Positions 36,901 through 49,000 of a DNA stretch of 64,000 nucleotides are shown here, piece after piece. This stretch comes from Larimichthys crocea (Eukaryota; Chordata; Actinopteri; Sciaenidae). The notes beneath the pieces are model-generated. The model did not search any database, was not told the origin of the DNA, and saw nothing but the letters and a program-made list of their open reading frames with translations. Made by a program: the position numbers and the translations under genes. Location of the stretch: NCBI RefSeq assembly GCF_000972845.2, contig NC_040013.1, positions 2,780,642 through 2,844,641 of the forward strand, read 5' to 3'. The number at the start of each line of letters is the position of its first letter. Positions within the stretch are counted from its first letter, which is position 1.

Positions 36901-39900
36901 TTCTGGTCTCACTTTTGTGGAGCTATCGGGTCGCCCATCTTTATATACAGCCAATGGTCACAAGTCAATAACCACATTTGAGGAGCTCTTATGAAAACTG
37001 TTTGGAAGTTATTTCTTTAATAAAATAATAATAAGATAAGTCAATATATTAGTTAAGTATTGGTATGCACTTAGATTTTTTGATTTATCAAAGATTTAAA
37101 GACACCAAAATGTTATTTTCCGTCTTCATCCAGTCGTGAAGAAATGACCTCATAAGGCTGACTACCCCGTTTAACATATTACCATTACAGTTACACAAAC
37201 AGATGACACATACAGTACATTGGTACAGTACTGAGACACTGCAGCAGTGTAAACATGTTTGCCTAGTGTCAGAGTCATCGGAGTCATAATCAGAATCACC
37301 TTCGTTTGCCAAGAACACATCATGTTCGAGATATCTGACACGGTGAAACTTGGTGCTAAGACACATACACAGTGGGACTGTACTTGGAAGTAGTGCAATA
37401 ATTCAACTACGCACTGTACTCGCGGGGACATAGCAGACGTGACATTGTGCATCAGACCATGCTGGAGAGCCAGCATGAAGATGAAGTATTTATTACTGGC
37501 ACTGGCTCCTACTCCTTGGCATCTAGCATGGTGGTTTGCTGAAGAGCTGTGCAGTATGTTTCTCTTGCTCCTGCCTTGCTGGCAGGAACATCACTGCGCT
37601 ATGGCATTTTGCTATTGATTTCAGGTGAGCCTCGAGCATACTAATGACGTTCCCTTAGAGGAGAATTAGAAAAGGGAACAAATTTAATGCACAACACAGG
37701 CATTTATCTAACCCTGCTAATTCTTCTGTGTCTGTGCCTGTGCTCTAATTACACGCCATCTGGCATTTCCCCTGGTAAAATTCCCTCTCATCCCTCACAC
37801 TCAGCCGTGTTGATTGCTGTTGATCTTCAAGTGAGGACTCATGCAAACTTTCCTGTGAACAACGGCGAGGGTGATGGTGAGTTAGCTGGCTGCACAGCCG
37901 GGGAGGAGGAGGACGAGGAGGAGGAGGAGGAGGGGAGTGGAGGTTTAAGGGGTTGGGGGTATTCCGCCCCAGCGCACACTCAGGCAGCGCCAGAGACAGG
38001 CCTGCTCGGAGGCTCTGGACCTGCCGATGCCCAGCGATATCTAATGCTGCTGCTGCTGCGTGGCTGTGAATGTGCCTTGGCTCCTTCCCCCCATAAACCC
38101 CTCCTAACAGGGCACATGAGCAGTGACTAGCTCTCGAGGCAGAGCTCTTTTCATGCATGCAAAATTAGGTAGTGAAATGCAAAACCAGCGCAGGAGAACT
38201 GAAGTGTGAGCATGGAAGAGTGATCACTTCATTACAGCGCCCCCCTCTTCTAATATGCACTATTCTTTGTTTTCGAAAGGAAAAACAATAGCTCAAAAGC
38301 AGAATGCAGCAAACAAAAGCGATGACTGTGCTCGTGCTCGAATCATCCGGGCAAATAAAGATGCATTGTCTCGTATCCGTGTGCCGGCAGCTGTCCAATT
38401 GTAGCTTCAGAAAAACATTCAGAAATTCACACCTGAGCAGTAATGATCACTCTATCCATGGCTGTGTGACTTATCCTGGCCTGAGGTGTCTCTGGTTCAC
38501 GAATATGTTTCATTTGGATATGTCTAAGTACATGTTACAACACTGACTACAGGCTGGGATCAGGCCTCGGTAAGATTACCAGAGGCTGGTGCAGGTCACG
38601 CTGACTAATGGGTACAGAATCTGACAGGAAGGATTACTAATCGGCAACCTTGTAGAGGCTCTGTGGTTCTGTGTAGTCATTAAGAGCCCTGAAAGTGAAA
38701 CAACCCCCGTGTCCTTACGCCATTCTTCTGTTATCTAGCATCCCTTTTGCGAATAGACCAAAAAGGTTGCTGAGGAATGCATCATGGAAACGTTTGTATC
38801 TGCCGTTATCAGCCTTCAAAGTCATCCAGTCTCAGTACGGCTTCAAAGTCGTTCTATTTTCGGAAGTCATCTGTCTTCAGGGTGGAGTGAGGCAGATGGA
38901 TCGACTATCAAACAAATAGTAAAAACACTATCTGTGGACTCAAGGAACCGAACGCAGGCCAAGCAGGTCAAGACAAGACAAGACGAGACCCCCTGATTCC
39001 TGCGAGCTTTGCCAGTAAAGCCTAACAGGGATGGAAACATTCTCTTTAATAAATGAATATATACACTTACCACTGCTGCACCTCTTTCTCCGTAACTGAA
39101 AAGAAAACAAAGAGTGACATTAGCTTTCAGGAAAACTTTGGCTGTCCTAGAAAAAAAGTAGCTTGCTGTTAGGTTACAACGGAGGAGCCAGGAACCGTTA
39201 ATCATCCTGGCCTAATCCTTTCAGACACACATCTTTAAACTGACTTCACCAAGAATCCAAAAGAAACATGCGATTATTGGGAAACAGACATGTTTATTTG
39301 AGTGTAAGTGTGGTTCATTGATCGGAGCATACTATCAGAGGAAAAGAAAAATAATAAGAATTTCTCCTGGCATAGTATAGTAGAGGACAAGTGGGAGTAA
39401 ACCCCAGGGAGCCGCAAAAAAAGACAAACAAGGCCGAGGGAATGAAGGTCAGCCGCAGATTTAAGATCGAGAACAGTTTAGGAGGCAGGATGTGTTATCA
39501 AGCCCACACAAACACCATTATCTGCCAGTATCTAATCAAGCAATCCCTCATGGCTTTCCCATGTCTCTTTACTTTCTCTTAAGTAACCAAAGCAATTTTC
39601 AGCCTCTCTGGCCTCTGGGGTTGCTAATGAAAACAAGGGCTGCAAATCAATAGCATTAGTTTAACCAGGAGGTCCTTCGAGAGAGACTTCCTCAGTTCGT
39701 GCTGCTGTAAGTCTGAGGATAGATGCTGTCACTGCTGTGTGGGCCCTGGGCAGAGCAAGGGGCTTATAAACACAACAAACAGCTAGTTAGTTAATCAATA
39801 ATTTCTTGTACTGTAATGTTTAACCTTGAGCTGCTCAGTCACGGCGACTGCAAAAGCATACAACCAGGGAAGCATGCCGAGACCTCCACTTGACACAAAT

Positions 39901-41691
39901 AAGACATTTCTGGGCAAATTATCCAACACCTTCACGTTGCAGGTCATAAAAAATATATATTCAGTTCAAGGAAAAAAGGATTTTGTGTAAACACTTGAGA
40001 TGTGCTCATGTTTTCATAATGTGACTACTGCAGTGATGGAGTAGAATCATACGGAGGCTATCGATGACAGGGCCAGGTCAGGTAGCCTTTGTCTTCACAC
40101 ACATCCCGGGCCCCAATTTGTTGCTCATCGAGAAACCCCGTCATGTGACCCCCTCCCCTTTTCCCGGGAAATAAATGTCAGGGTCAATCTCACGACTGTC
40201 AGCCGAGCCAAGCTACCATTAAATTGGCCTCAAAAGTCAATGTAGTCCAAAATTGAGGCAATTTACCATGGCTAGCAAAATATATATATATATATATACC
40301 GTATACATTATTACGAAACTGAGTCAGAGGCAATGGGCAATAATGCAATCAGCCCCAGTGTAGAAGAGTGCAGGGCCCGCTCAGCCGGGGTAGGCCCTCC
40401 AGGGTGTGCTAGAACACATCCAGCTTGCACTCTGTCACTGTGAGCCTCTTCATGGCTTTGACATCTTACAAAACCATCGTGCTGTTACACGAGCCTAGCC
40501 TACATCCTGCGGACATCTTAATAGGACCGTTGGTCTTTTCATGTGATGCCACTTCTGGGTTAACCGAAGCTCTCGTGACCTTTTTTTTTTTACACCAATA
40601 CTAGCACGTATATATATTCAACTCACTAAAAATAGGCTGTGGACAAGTTTGTCTTTGTACGACATCACAAACTGGAAAAAACAGTGTTAGTAAACAATAA
40701 GCCAATGTTACAACGTTACGGTGGTTACTTCTTTATTTCTTATGCTGTAGTTTCTCTTTCAAACTCATCGCAGACTAACCTGGAGCGATGTTCGAGCTCT
40801 GCTCGAGTGGAGACGGATGCAATTCGTGGCTGAGATTGCCAATAGTCAAACACTAAATAACGTTCTTGGCTACTTACGTGCCAAAGCCCACAACTTCAGC
40901 GCACGTCATAGCGTTGTGCTGGAAAAAAAACGGGCAGAAATTAGCACGTCTATACCCCGTAGTCATGTTTCCTTCACCGCTGATCGGAGCTGGCGACTAC
41001 TACTACCTCGTGACTACTGCAGAGTCATTTGACCTGACTGTACCCTTTCCCACTGAAGACAAAAGCCAGATGTTTGTGGTTTTTTTGCCGAGTGTGAAAT
41101 GGTCTTTAAAGTACAGGTGAGGCTGTAACCATTTTCCAGAGCTTTCCCTGAGAACAGGAAAAACACTGTCTAGCCGTCTCGAGTCCTTTTTGTGCAGCTT
41201 AACGTTGCCTCTGGCCAGAAAGGGTTTTATTCAAATCTAAGGTCGTAATAATTTTCTCATGAGAACGTCTGCATTCTTAAACCTACAACAAAGCACAAGA
41301 CAGACAATTATTTGGGACTTAACAGGCTGTGTTTCTGCTGTGGCCTTCTCGGTTGCCTGTTAGCACAGAGGGCATAATGTGATGGAAGAAAACACTCTGA
41401 AACAAAATGTACCAAGTCCCAAATCTGTCAAGAACCAAAGCGTTGGCTAAAATGGCAGACAAAGCTTGTCATGGGAAAAGAAAGAGACAACAGGATGAAG
41501 GAAAGCAGAAATGATAGAGTCTCAAGTAAGGCAACGGCAGAACGAGGGAGAATGATCGCGCTGGGAGAGAAAGCTTGGTGCCCCTCTCTCAGCGATGCTA
41601 ACCAGATAAGATCCTAATTACACTATTCCATTCCCTGCTCAAAGAGGGCAATTAGGGGATAAAGCGAGAGAGACAGGGCGAAAGGGTAGGA

Positions 41692-41732
<41 letters not shown>

Positions 41733-42652
41733 AGGGCAGCAGTAAGCAGCCCAGCACGAAGCCCAATCTCCCTCCACAGCAATTTCCTGCCACAACAGCC
41801 TTCCGTGGTTCTGCTGCGGAGAGACCCACCACACAAATAACACTGTCATTAAGCAGCCAATGCTTGTCAACTCCCACCCACACCTGCACGCTACTGCACA
41901 GCACTGCTCAAACAACAACAACAATACTAATACTAATAATAATAACGCTGGGCTTCAGAAATAACACACAAATGATTAATACAGTGTCAAATTTTTAAGG
42001 ACAGGAACAACATAAATCCATGTACGTGCATGGTGTTTCACTTGGTTCATTCTCACCAATCAAACTATCGCTGTCAGCCTCTAATGGCTAATTAATTTAA
42101 TTTATATTCTCCATCTCTGTCTCTAAAAAATACACAGGGGGTGGAGGTCCTCCATCTGTACATAAAACCACATCCTCCACCTCTCTGAATCCCCCCTTAG
42201 CTCGATATCTGATACCAGGCTCAGCATCTCCATATTCATAAAACCCTTCAGCGTGATTTAAAGATGCTGATTAGAACTTTTTTTTGCTCAGACCTCAACC
42301 AATCACGATTTCATACGCGACATTTAAATGTAAATTTAAATCAAACAGGGGGGAGAGCTTAGTCCCAGCTGACATTTAGCTGTAGCTCTGCTCTGTCGAT
42401 AAAACTGGTGAAGAATCCCAAGATATCCCAAACAGTCAGGGATACTCACTGCACAGCACGAAATGTGAGTTGATAGAATTAAAAGTTTCACACTGTATTG
42501 TCCAGATTGCTGCTTTATTCTCACACAAGTCTGTGTTTTTTCCTGTCCAAAGACAAGCAGAAAAAGAAGGCGGCCTGACGGTACTCACAGTAGGTCTTCC
42601 TTGTCAAGTCCTCCACCACCTCTTGCTTGAGCTTGCTGTTTGATTTACCCAT
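30937..42652 (-). CDS. ncs1: neuronal calcium sensor 1 (frequenin), complete, 7 coding exons
   Basis: Myristoylated EF-hand Ca2+ sensor that regulates neurotransmitter release, PI4-kinase beta, GPCR kinase and Ca2+ channels at membranes. Coding exons in order: 42652-42589, 39095-39071, 34232-34094, 32286-32208, 31808-31720, 31639-31562, 31035-30937 (TAG stop). They sum to 573 bases, 190 residues, exactly the family length. The N-terminus MGKSNSK is an N-myristoylation signal. EF1 is degenerate ([13 protein letters not shown]), and three canonical loops follow: [24 protein letters not shown] and [12 protein letters not shown]. It ends in DGLV. Only a handful of residues differ from human (for example KLKQEV for KLKPEV, LDAVGF for LDAAGF, TRDEMLN for TRNEMLD). 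Teleosts carry two ncs1 copies; I cannot tell which this is. The start is fixed by the invariant MGKSNSK. The second exon is only 25 bases long. Confidence 0.97.
32287..34093. other. ncs1 intron between coding exons 3 and 4
   Basis: About 1.8 kb. No exon or RNA gene seen. An A-rich run lies at 33481-33492. Confidence 0.65.
34270..34650. repeat. possible degraded copy of a dispersed element (ncs1 intron 2)
   Basis: The stretch CTACAGAAGATGGTGGTCAGCA resembles the piece CTACAGTAGACGGTGGTCAG of the element at 58289 in adamts13. The right end reads ACTATCCCTTTAAAAC. The similarity is partial, and this is by-eye recognition. Confidence 0.4.
36657..36954. repeat. short inverted-repeat (MITE-like) element in an ncs1 intron
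   Basis: The left end GACTGTACATAAAGATGGAC is the near reverse complement of the right end GCCCATCTTTATATACAGCC. The roughly 300-base interior (GGGGTGGGGCTTATGACTTA and CAGCCACCAGGGGCTGAT) is a type very common in percomorph fish genomes. Family not named. Confidence 0.65.
37262..37440 (-). repeat. probable retroelement 3'-end fragment
   Basis: On the minus strand the sequence ends GGCAAACGAAGGTGATTCTGATTATGACTC. This resembles the tail with short GATTCT-type repeats found at the 3' end of fish non-LTR elements. Fragment only; limits approximate. Confidence 0.4.
39096..42588. other. ncs1 intron between coding exons 1 and 2
   Basis: About 3.5 kb. It contains a (TA)n tract at 40281-40299, an (AG)n tract at 41696-41730 and a mixed ACA/ATA/AAT run at 41914-41945. 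No exon recognised. Confidence 0.65.
41696..41730. repeat. (AG)n microsatellite
   Basis: A nearly perfect run of AG dinucleotides inside an ncs1 intron. Confidence 0.9.
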
Positions 42653-42731
42653 GATCTTCAGCTCTCACCGACACCTCCGAATCCACCTTGGCACGCCGCA
42701 CCTGTTACTACCTCGTCTCCCGTCTGCTCCT
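42653..42731 (-). other. ncs1: ncs1 5' UTR part of the first coding exon
   Basis: Just upstream of the ATG the minus strand shows a 3' splice site, TTTTTGACAG followed by AGGAGCAGACGGG. This implies the 5' UTR is spliced from an upstream non-coding exon, consistent with the donor at 44296. Confidence 0.55.
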
Positions 42732-44295
42732 CTGTCAAAAACATACACACAAAAAACGCCGGGGCCAGTTCAGGTGAGGTGACACCGGTGAAATAACACA
42801 CTTTTTGTTTTGTTTTGGAGAGAGAATCCCATTCGAGCTAAACTGAGCCTGTCGTTCTGTGGAGTTCACTCTATCCTGCGGTCATGATCTGCTCAGTCAT
42901 CAGCCCTGGCACTCCAGACAGGCCAGTCAAAACCCCCGAGGGGCCCTCTGTGAAGAAGGGCCGGCAGGTTGTTGAGTCTATACGAGCGTTTCTGCTGCTG
43001 CTGCTGAGTCCCTATGTGAGCGCCTCATTTCTTCACACAGCACGCTGTGGGCAAAAGATGCGTTGCTACCTTCGTCCTTGGATACAAGAGTCACTCAGTG
43101 GCTGTATTAAGCACGCTCACTCCCTCACAGTCATTCCTCTGTTCTTCTCACTCCTCCCACCCCTCCTTTTTCCCACCACTATCTCTGTTGCTCTGGGTGA
43201 GTTACTGTAGAGAAGAATCCTCCCTCTTGACAGCCGAGATAAGGAGGTGTGTAAGCTAAAACACAATGAACAAGAGCTCGCCTTAGTCGGATGCACCCCG
43301 CTGCACTTTGCACTCACTCAAGTCTTGACTCTAAATCCCTGGAATTTACACAGACGTAACAGTTTAAGAAAAAAAAAAAGTCGGTAATAATTTACGAGAA
43401 GCAAAAACAAGAGCTCCACATAGTTCTAGGTGGCAGCTGAAAGGAGATCTGGTCTTAAAATAAGTGTGTGAGCTGTCTTGAAAGCTTATAGGCGGATTTG
43501 AAGAGTGACAGTTTTCCTTTTCTTCTCCGTTCTGACTCATAATTCTCCCTCCCTCCTTCCTTCCTTGGCCTCACGACAGCACGGTATGGTGATTTCCTCC
43601 CTCTCTGTCATAGCGGACAGGAGGAGATGAGGGGATAATGGAATTTCTTTGTATCACGGGAGCCTGGCACGCTGGCATGCATGCACTGATGCCGAACCAC
43701 AGCAACTGTCTGTGTGTGAGAGAGAGAGAGAGAAAAGTACCGTACGCACTGGGCACCTTCACTGCTGCAGACATCTGTTCACCGTCTCCATGGTCAGTGA
43801 TGTCCTTCTGAGGGATGCCACGCTGGTGATCACCATCTTGCAGTTCCTCCTCGTGGTTTTACTTACTGTGTGGAGTAAACAGATTTTTAATGATTTGCTT
43901 TTAAATGGGGTGTGTGTTGTCACCTGGAGACACAGACACACTAAAATCTGCTATGTGGAGCAAATATAAAAAGTGCAGATAAGAAATGACATATTCAAAT
44001 GAGAGAAAAACAACACAAGCTCAATTCCTAACGAAATAAAAACGTCTGGGTTCGCATGTGTCCGCTTACATGTTTGTTTTGGTTGACAGGAGTGAGGCAG
44101 AAACGCGTTAGCCGCAGCAGCAGGTGGGACGTTGCCTGGCAGCAACCATGGCAACGACAGTGCAACGGCTAACGCGCGAGCCTTGGCTAAGTCATTGTGC
44201 TCGCGCCGCCAGTTGACTTAAATAAAACATAAAAAACTTCATTTAAATTTAATTTTAAAAACTGACTTCCGTTCGGTTTGTTTTTATTTATTTAC
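42732..44295. other. ncs1 5' UTR intron
   Basis: About 1.6 kb between the inferred non-coding first exon and the first coding exon. It contains an AG tract at 43719-43732 and a CTTCC run at 43545-43566. A cluster of GTTGCC/GCAAC half-sites, like RFX X-box halves, lies at 44131-44155. Confidence 0.5.
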
Positions 44296-44480
44296 CTGAG
44301 CTCCAGAAAGTAGTAGTAGTCGTCGGCGGTCCGACAGTGAGCCGTTGGCTGGTTGTCTGCTTCTTCTTCCTCCGCCCGCCCCGCCGCCGAGTTCCGGAGC
44401 GTCTCGCTGCTGCGCGGATGGTTTGTCCGCCTGTGTGCTGCTCTGATGCCGCCGTCAGGGAGTGACGTTGCTCGCTGGCC
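44296..44480 (-). promoter_or_regulatory. ncs1: probable ncs1 non-coding first exon and CpG-rich promoter
   Basis: This stretch is dense in CpG, unlike its AT-rich surroundings. On the minus strand it ends in a good splice donor (GAGCTCAG then GTAAAT at 44295), which pairs with the acceptor at 42732. The transcription start is not determined. AC repeats begin directly upstream at 44491. Confidence 0.55.
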
Positions 44481-44490
44481 CCGGTGCCAG

Positions 44491-44491
44491 A

Positions 44492-44524
<33 letters not shown>

Positions 44525-44539
44525 ACGTGACGCGTTATA

Positions 44540-44581
<42 letters not shown>

Positions 44582-44674
44582 GGCTCTCTTTGTATGCTCT
44601 AACACACCATACACGTGTCGTCTCGTTACAGTGAACCCAACCCAAACTCACTTTTTGACCCACATTCACAGTTT

Positions 44675-44711
<37 letters not shown>

Positions 44712-44726
44712 GATGTGTAGATATAT

Positions 44727-44760
<34 letters not shown>

Positions 44761-44950
44761 ATATAATAATTAATATATATATATAATTTTATTTTCTTAA
44801 TAGATGGTTACTGTTTACAGTATTGTTTTTGTTTTGTTGTAATGGAGTAGTTGTAACAATTAATAATTTCCCCTCTGGGATTATTAAAGTATTTCTGATT
44901 CTGATATATATGCATATATAGAATCATATATATATATATATAGCCATATA
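44491..44950. repeat. cluster of AC and AT microsatellites upstream of ncs1
   Basis: AC repeats at 44491-44522, 44540-44579 and 44678-44706, then TA-rich arrays at 44725-44790 and 44905-44955. These follow directly upstream of the CpG-rich ncs1 first-exon region. Confidence 0.9.
44840..44906 (+). repeat. LINE-like 3' tail
   Basis: AATTTCCCCTCTGGGATTAT, then TAAAGTATTTCTGATTCTGAT. This is the typical 3' end of fish non-LTR retroelements (ATTAAAGTAT plus short repeats). Only the tail remains, between TA arrays. Confidence 0.55.
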
Positions 44951-45044
44951 TATATGGGACTTTTTAGGTTGCTTGCACGCCTAGTGTGAGTAAGCTATAA
45001 TAAACTGCTTCTTATTGATTTTGAGCTTTGAGCATTATTGATTA

Positions 45045-45047
<3 letters not shown>

Positions 45048-45083
<36 letters not shown>

Positions 45084-45092
45084 GTTATTATT

Positions 45093-45127
<35 letters not shown>

Positions 45128-45159
45128 TATTATTATTATTATCATTATTATTATTATTA
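45048..45159. repeat. compound (ATT)n(ATC)n(ATT)n microsatellite
   Basis: ATT units, then about ten ATC units, then ATT units again. Confidence 0.95.
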
Positions 45160-45447
45160 GTGACATGGTCTGAAATGACCTGATGTCAAAACTCTGACAT
45201 TTAATTGCTATAATAGGGCAGTCTGTCCGCTTATTGACTTTACATATTACTTTCAAATGACGCATGACAGACTGCAATATTTAGGCTAGAAGTGAGAGCC
45301 ATTAAAGGGACTATTGTTTAGCATTGCACTTTTGTTAAGCTGGGAGACAAAAGAGAAATATTGAAATATTCTGACTTTTAGTCTCCAAAAACAACAACAA
45401 ATCTGTCTGGTTCACACCCAGGTCTTTCAAACTCCACCCACAAAGTC

Positions 45448-46016
45448 TTAAAGGACCATCATGTAGGATTTAGTGCTATCTCACGGTGTAGATTGCAACC
45501 AGTGACCGTATAAAGAAAAAAGTACTGCTTCTTCCTCCTATGTACATCATCGCCGGACTTGAGGCAGGTCGAATGATGCCTGGGTGCTCTAATAAGCCGT
45601 CTGTAACGGTACATACCTGTCAATTAAGCGTTGACACTGTTAATTATATGCAACTCTGGGCCTTAATATCATCTGAACAGGTGAGTTAAATACAAATTCA
45701 CCCCCCTCACAGTTGTCATGAACGGGGAAATTAGCTATAAAGACCAAAACCAGGCTGTAAACGTGTTTATTTCTGCTGTAAAGCCATTTTTAATACGACC
45801 GCTTATGGAGATTGGCTCACCTGAGGTTGCCGCTTGATTGCAACCCCCTTGCTTCACCCCCTTCTTCCTAGCATGAAGCAGAAACTCGAGCGGCTAAAGG
45901 TAACAAAAACATAACAGTTCTTATTTTTAACACCAATAAATATGCACATTATATTCAATTTATGTCATATTATTCTGTAAATAGAGACCCATAAAACTAA
46001 CACACTGCACCTTTAA
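45448..46016. repeat. inverted-repeat element, copy A (569 bases)
   Basis: The left end is TTAAAGGACCATCATGTAGG. The right end, CACACTGCACCTTTAA, is its near reverse complement, and TTAA stands at both ends. A shorter relative lies at 51246-51460. No coding capacity, so non-autonomous. Family not named. Confidence 0.6.
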
Positions 46017-49000
46017 TACACATTCTGTTGAAAATTTGAAGTCTTACGAGTTGAGAGTTTCTTTTTAAGCTCCCTCCCTCATCATGTAGCTGTTTTCGCT
46101 CTACATTACAAGTAAAGTCCAACTTCTGTTGTAATACTTACACGTCTTTGGCCATTACATAAAAATGCACATCCTTAGACCAGGAAAGAAAAGTCTAAAC
46201 GCTTGAGAGTGGGATGTCAAATTGAGTGAACATACCAGGAAAATTCAGGTTGAGTTTATCCAAACATAGCCTACTATAATTACTGATTTGGCGAGCACGA
46301 GGCTGAGCTGAGAAACTGTGCAACATGGCAATGAGGGGGGAAAAATTATTTCAGATATTTGCAAACGGAGAAAGGGAAGAGATTCAGATTTGAAACAGAA
46401 GATTCATGTTCTGCAGCCCTCACGTGTATTGATTGCATGACGGATGCAAGGACAAGCCATTTTTCCCATGAGACTCAATCTATCTCATTTGTGACTCATC
46501 CTTGTTACTCATGCTTCGAGTCCAAACTTTGCAGTTAGACCTTTTCACATGCAGCTCATTAAAATTCTGGTCTCATCAGCCGCTGCTAACAGATGTTCAG
46601 TTATAGCATTTGTCCATTAACAACTGCAACGCCATCACTCTATGGCCTAGAGTTTTGTGCCCTTTCACAGGGAGGGTTGGATCTAAATGTAGCCTGTGTG
46701 GCTTGGCCATCTTAGTATTCTGTGCCCTTCCCTGCAGTCCCTTATTGCAGGCAACTGCAGTTACAGTAGTCTCGTAGGAATAGAGGGAACAAGACCGAAC
46801 ACAGGAGAAAGAGGCCATGGCAAAATGGGGTGAATTAATGAAAGATTTCTAATCTTTTCATGCTGTAGACGTAAGAGCAGGTAGGATTGGGTTAGGGCTT
46901 GATTCCTTTTAGAAACACAGTTTAGCTTCAGCTGTATCGAAACTGACAGATGACTCGCTTTATTAGCAGAACACAGTTTACCACAAACCATTTAATCCAA
47001 TATAGATCTTAACCTCCGGAATATTATTCCATCAAACAAATGATGAGAGAGGCTGTTTTCTTACAGCTTCATCACGAGTTTCTCAAGACCAAAAGATGCA
47101 CATTACAACATGTGAAAATCACCACTGACTCCCACTTTCTTTGCTACGCTAGTATCTGTTGGTTTGCCATAGTCATTTCCCCTTTTCCCTCCTATGACTC
47201 AAACGCACACTACGAGAGCATTTCCCCTGAAAACTATTCAGTGAAATTACTTGCAGATAGTTGTCAATTTATCAAAAAGCACACACCATGATCATTAAAT
47301 CATCATCAGCACATTAGGGCGTCATTAAATGCCCCTGCAGCGTCTTTGCATTACCACGATATGCTGACATGTGTTAAAACAGCTGGGGGACTACTTGAAA
47401 GAAAAACACTGGCTGGAAAATTTCTGCTTTATTTTGCAGTGCCACTCTCAGTATTGCATTACAAGGCTGGAAAGTCATCATCTCAGGGCTGACAATATGC
47501 CATCAACACAATATTTGTCTTAATTAGCAACGAAAACACAAGAAGCTGCAGCGAAAACTCCCTCAGCAGGAGGAAACGCTCCTGAGTTTACAGATTTTTT
47601 TATGATATTACAACTCGAAGACGGAGTTGCTCTTGTGTAAACAAAGCGCATAATGATTGAGAGGAACGTCCATGTATTTGAAAAACGGATGTTATGAGGC
47701 CATTCAGTGGTGATATTTTTATGCATGGCTGTAACTTTGATGCAACATCTGATCCATCACTCTGGCAGTTTTATAAATAGTCGCATACCTAACAGAAATG
47801 CAGCTTCAGTGAGTCAGACATGAAAGATGTGCTAGATTTAACCAAGGCCCTCTGGTTGTAGTAACAAATGATAACTTGGAGGATAAAAAAAGACACGGTC
47901 AAGACAAGGAATTTGATTATTAAAGTTCTCACTCTGTCATGCCAGCTACTGGCATTAACATCCCTAATCATTTTCTTCTCTAACAAATACAAACAAACAT
48001 AAAGAGTTTAGCTGACTGTAAAAGAGGTGAACATTTATAGTTTTTGCACACATGAATCTTTTACAACGGCGTGACAGATGGAGGGAATGACAAAGAGCAG
48101 CAGATGAACGAGAATCCTTTTATGCACCAAGCCAGAACCACTCTACATAAATGCATCTCAAAGTGAAACACTGCAGGAGAGGTTGGGCCTCACAACACAA
48201 AGGCCAGTTAACCAAATGTCTATCAGAGAGGTTGTAACAAGTACCACGTGGAAGCTTCTGGATGATTATGTGTATGTGACTGTATCTATCTGACAAATTA
48301 AAATAGATTTTTCTATGATTAACTCCCAGAACAACCTCCTTCTTCTTCTTCCTCGCTAACTGCAACCAAACAACATTTTCCTGAGGCATCATCTGTTGTT
48401 CCCACTTGAGCGTCCCATATGGCTAGATATGTATAATTTAGGATCATAAATATACAATCCCTACCCTCCTCTCAACAGACAAGAGGATCCAACAACACTT
48501 AACACAGTCTGTTGGGCTCGGTAAATCCAGCAGGGCAGTGAGGTTTTTAGTGGAGCAGCGATTGCTGGTGTAATGCCTTTGACACCCAGCTGTTAATTCA
48601 GACTGACAACGGGCAGATATCTGGCAGACTGATGGCAGATGGGGCTTGAATCTCAGATTTACGGAGATAAACGGTGCACCCTCTGGGAGGGAGAGGGACA
48701 GAAGAGGAGAAGACAGAGGAGAAGGGTTGGGCAAATTTGGTGAAACAACATTTCAGAGTGTATCTGAAAGAATGCATTCTGGTTATTTCTGGACGTTTGT
48801 ATCATTATCACAGCAGGGGGACGGTGTTTCCTATTAAGGAATAGCATGAATCAGTCTGCAGGGTCTCGTTTTACTGTATTTGTATAATTTAAAATGACTT
48901 CTCTGCCTCCCAAAACCTCACTCACTGAATCAAGAGAGAGGAGTCATTCATCTGGCCCAGTTTAAGCAGTAGCCTAAAGGAAAGGAAAAAGCCTGTCAAT

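Larger units (their letters stand above)
34233..39070. other. ncs1 intron between coding exons 2 and 3
   Basis: About 4.8 kb, holding several repeats listed separately. An AG-rich tract is at 35463-35490. A GAG-rich stretch at 37905-37935 underlies overlapping open frames on both strands (147 and 137 codons). These look like chance products of the GAG tract, with no splice or homology support. Confidence 0.6.

Noticed and set aside
37687..38158. Overlapping open frames of 147 (plus) and 137 (minus) codons in an ncs1 intron
   Set aside because: Both are driven by a GAG/CTC-rich low-complexity tract. The hydrophobic start on the plus strand is suggestive, but there is no splice or family support.
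41623..41924. Serine/leucine-rich open frames on the minus strand
   Set aside because: They result from the (AG)n microsatellite read in several frames.
44353..44634. 93-codon open frame at the ncs1 first exon
   Set aside because: It is produced by CpG-rich and (AC)n sequence on the opposite strand from ncs1.
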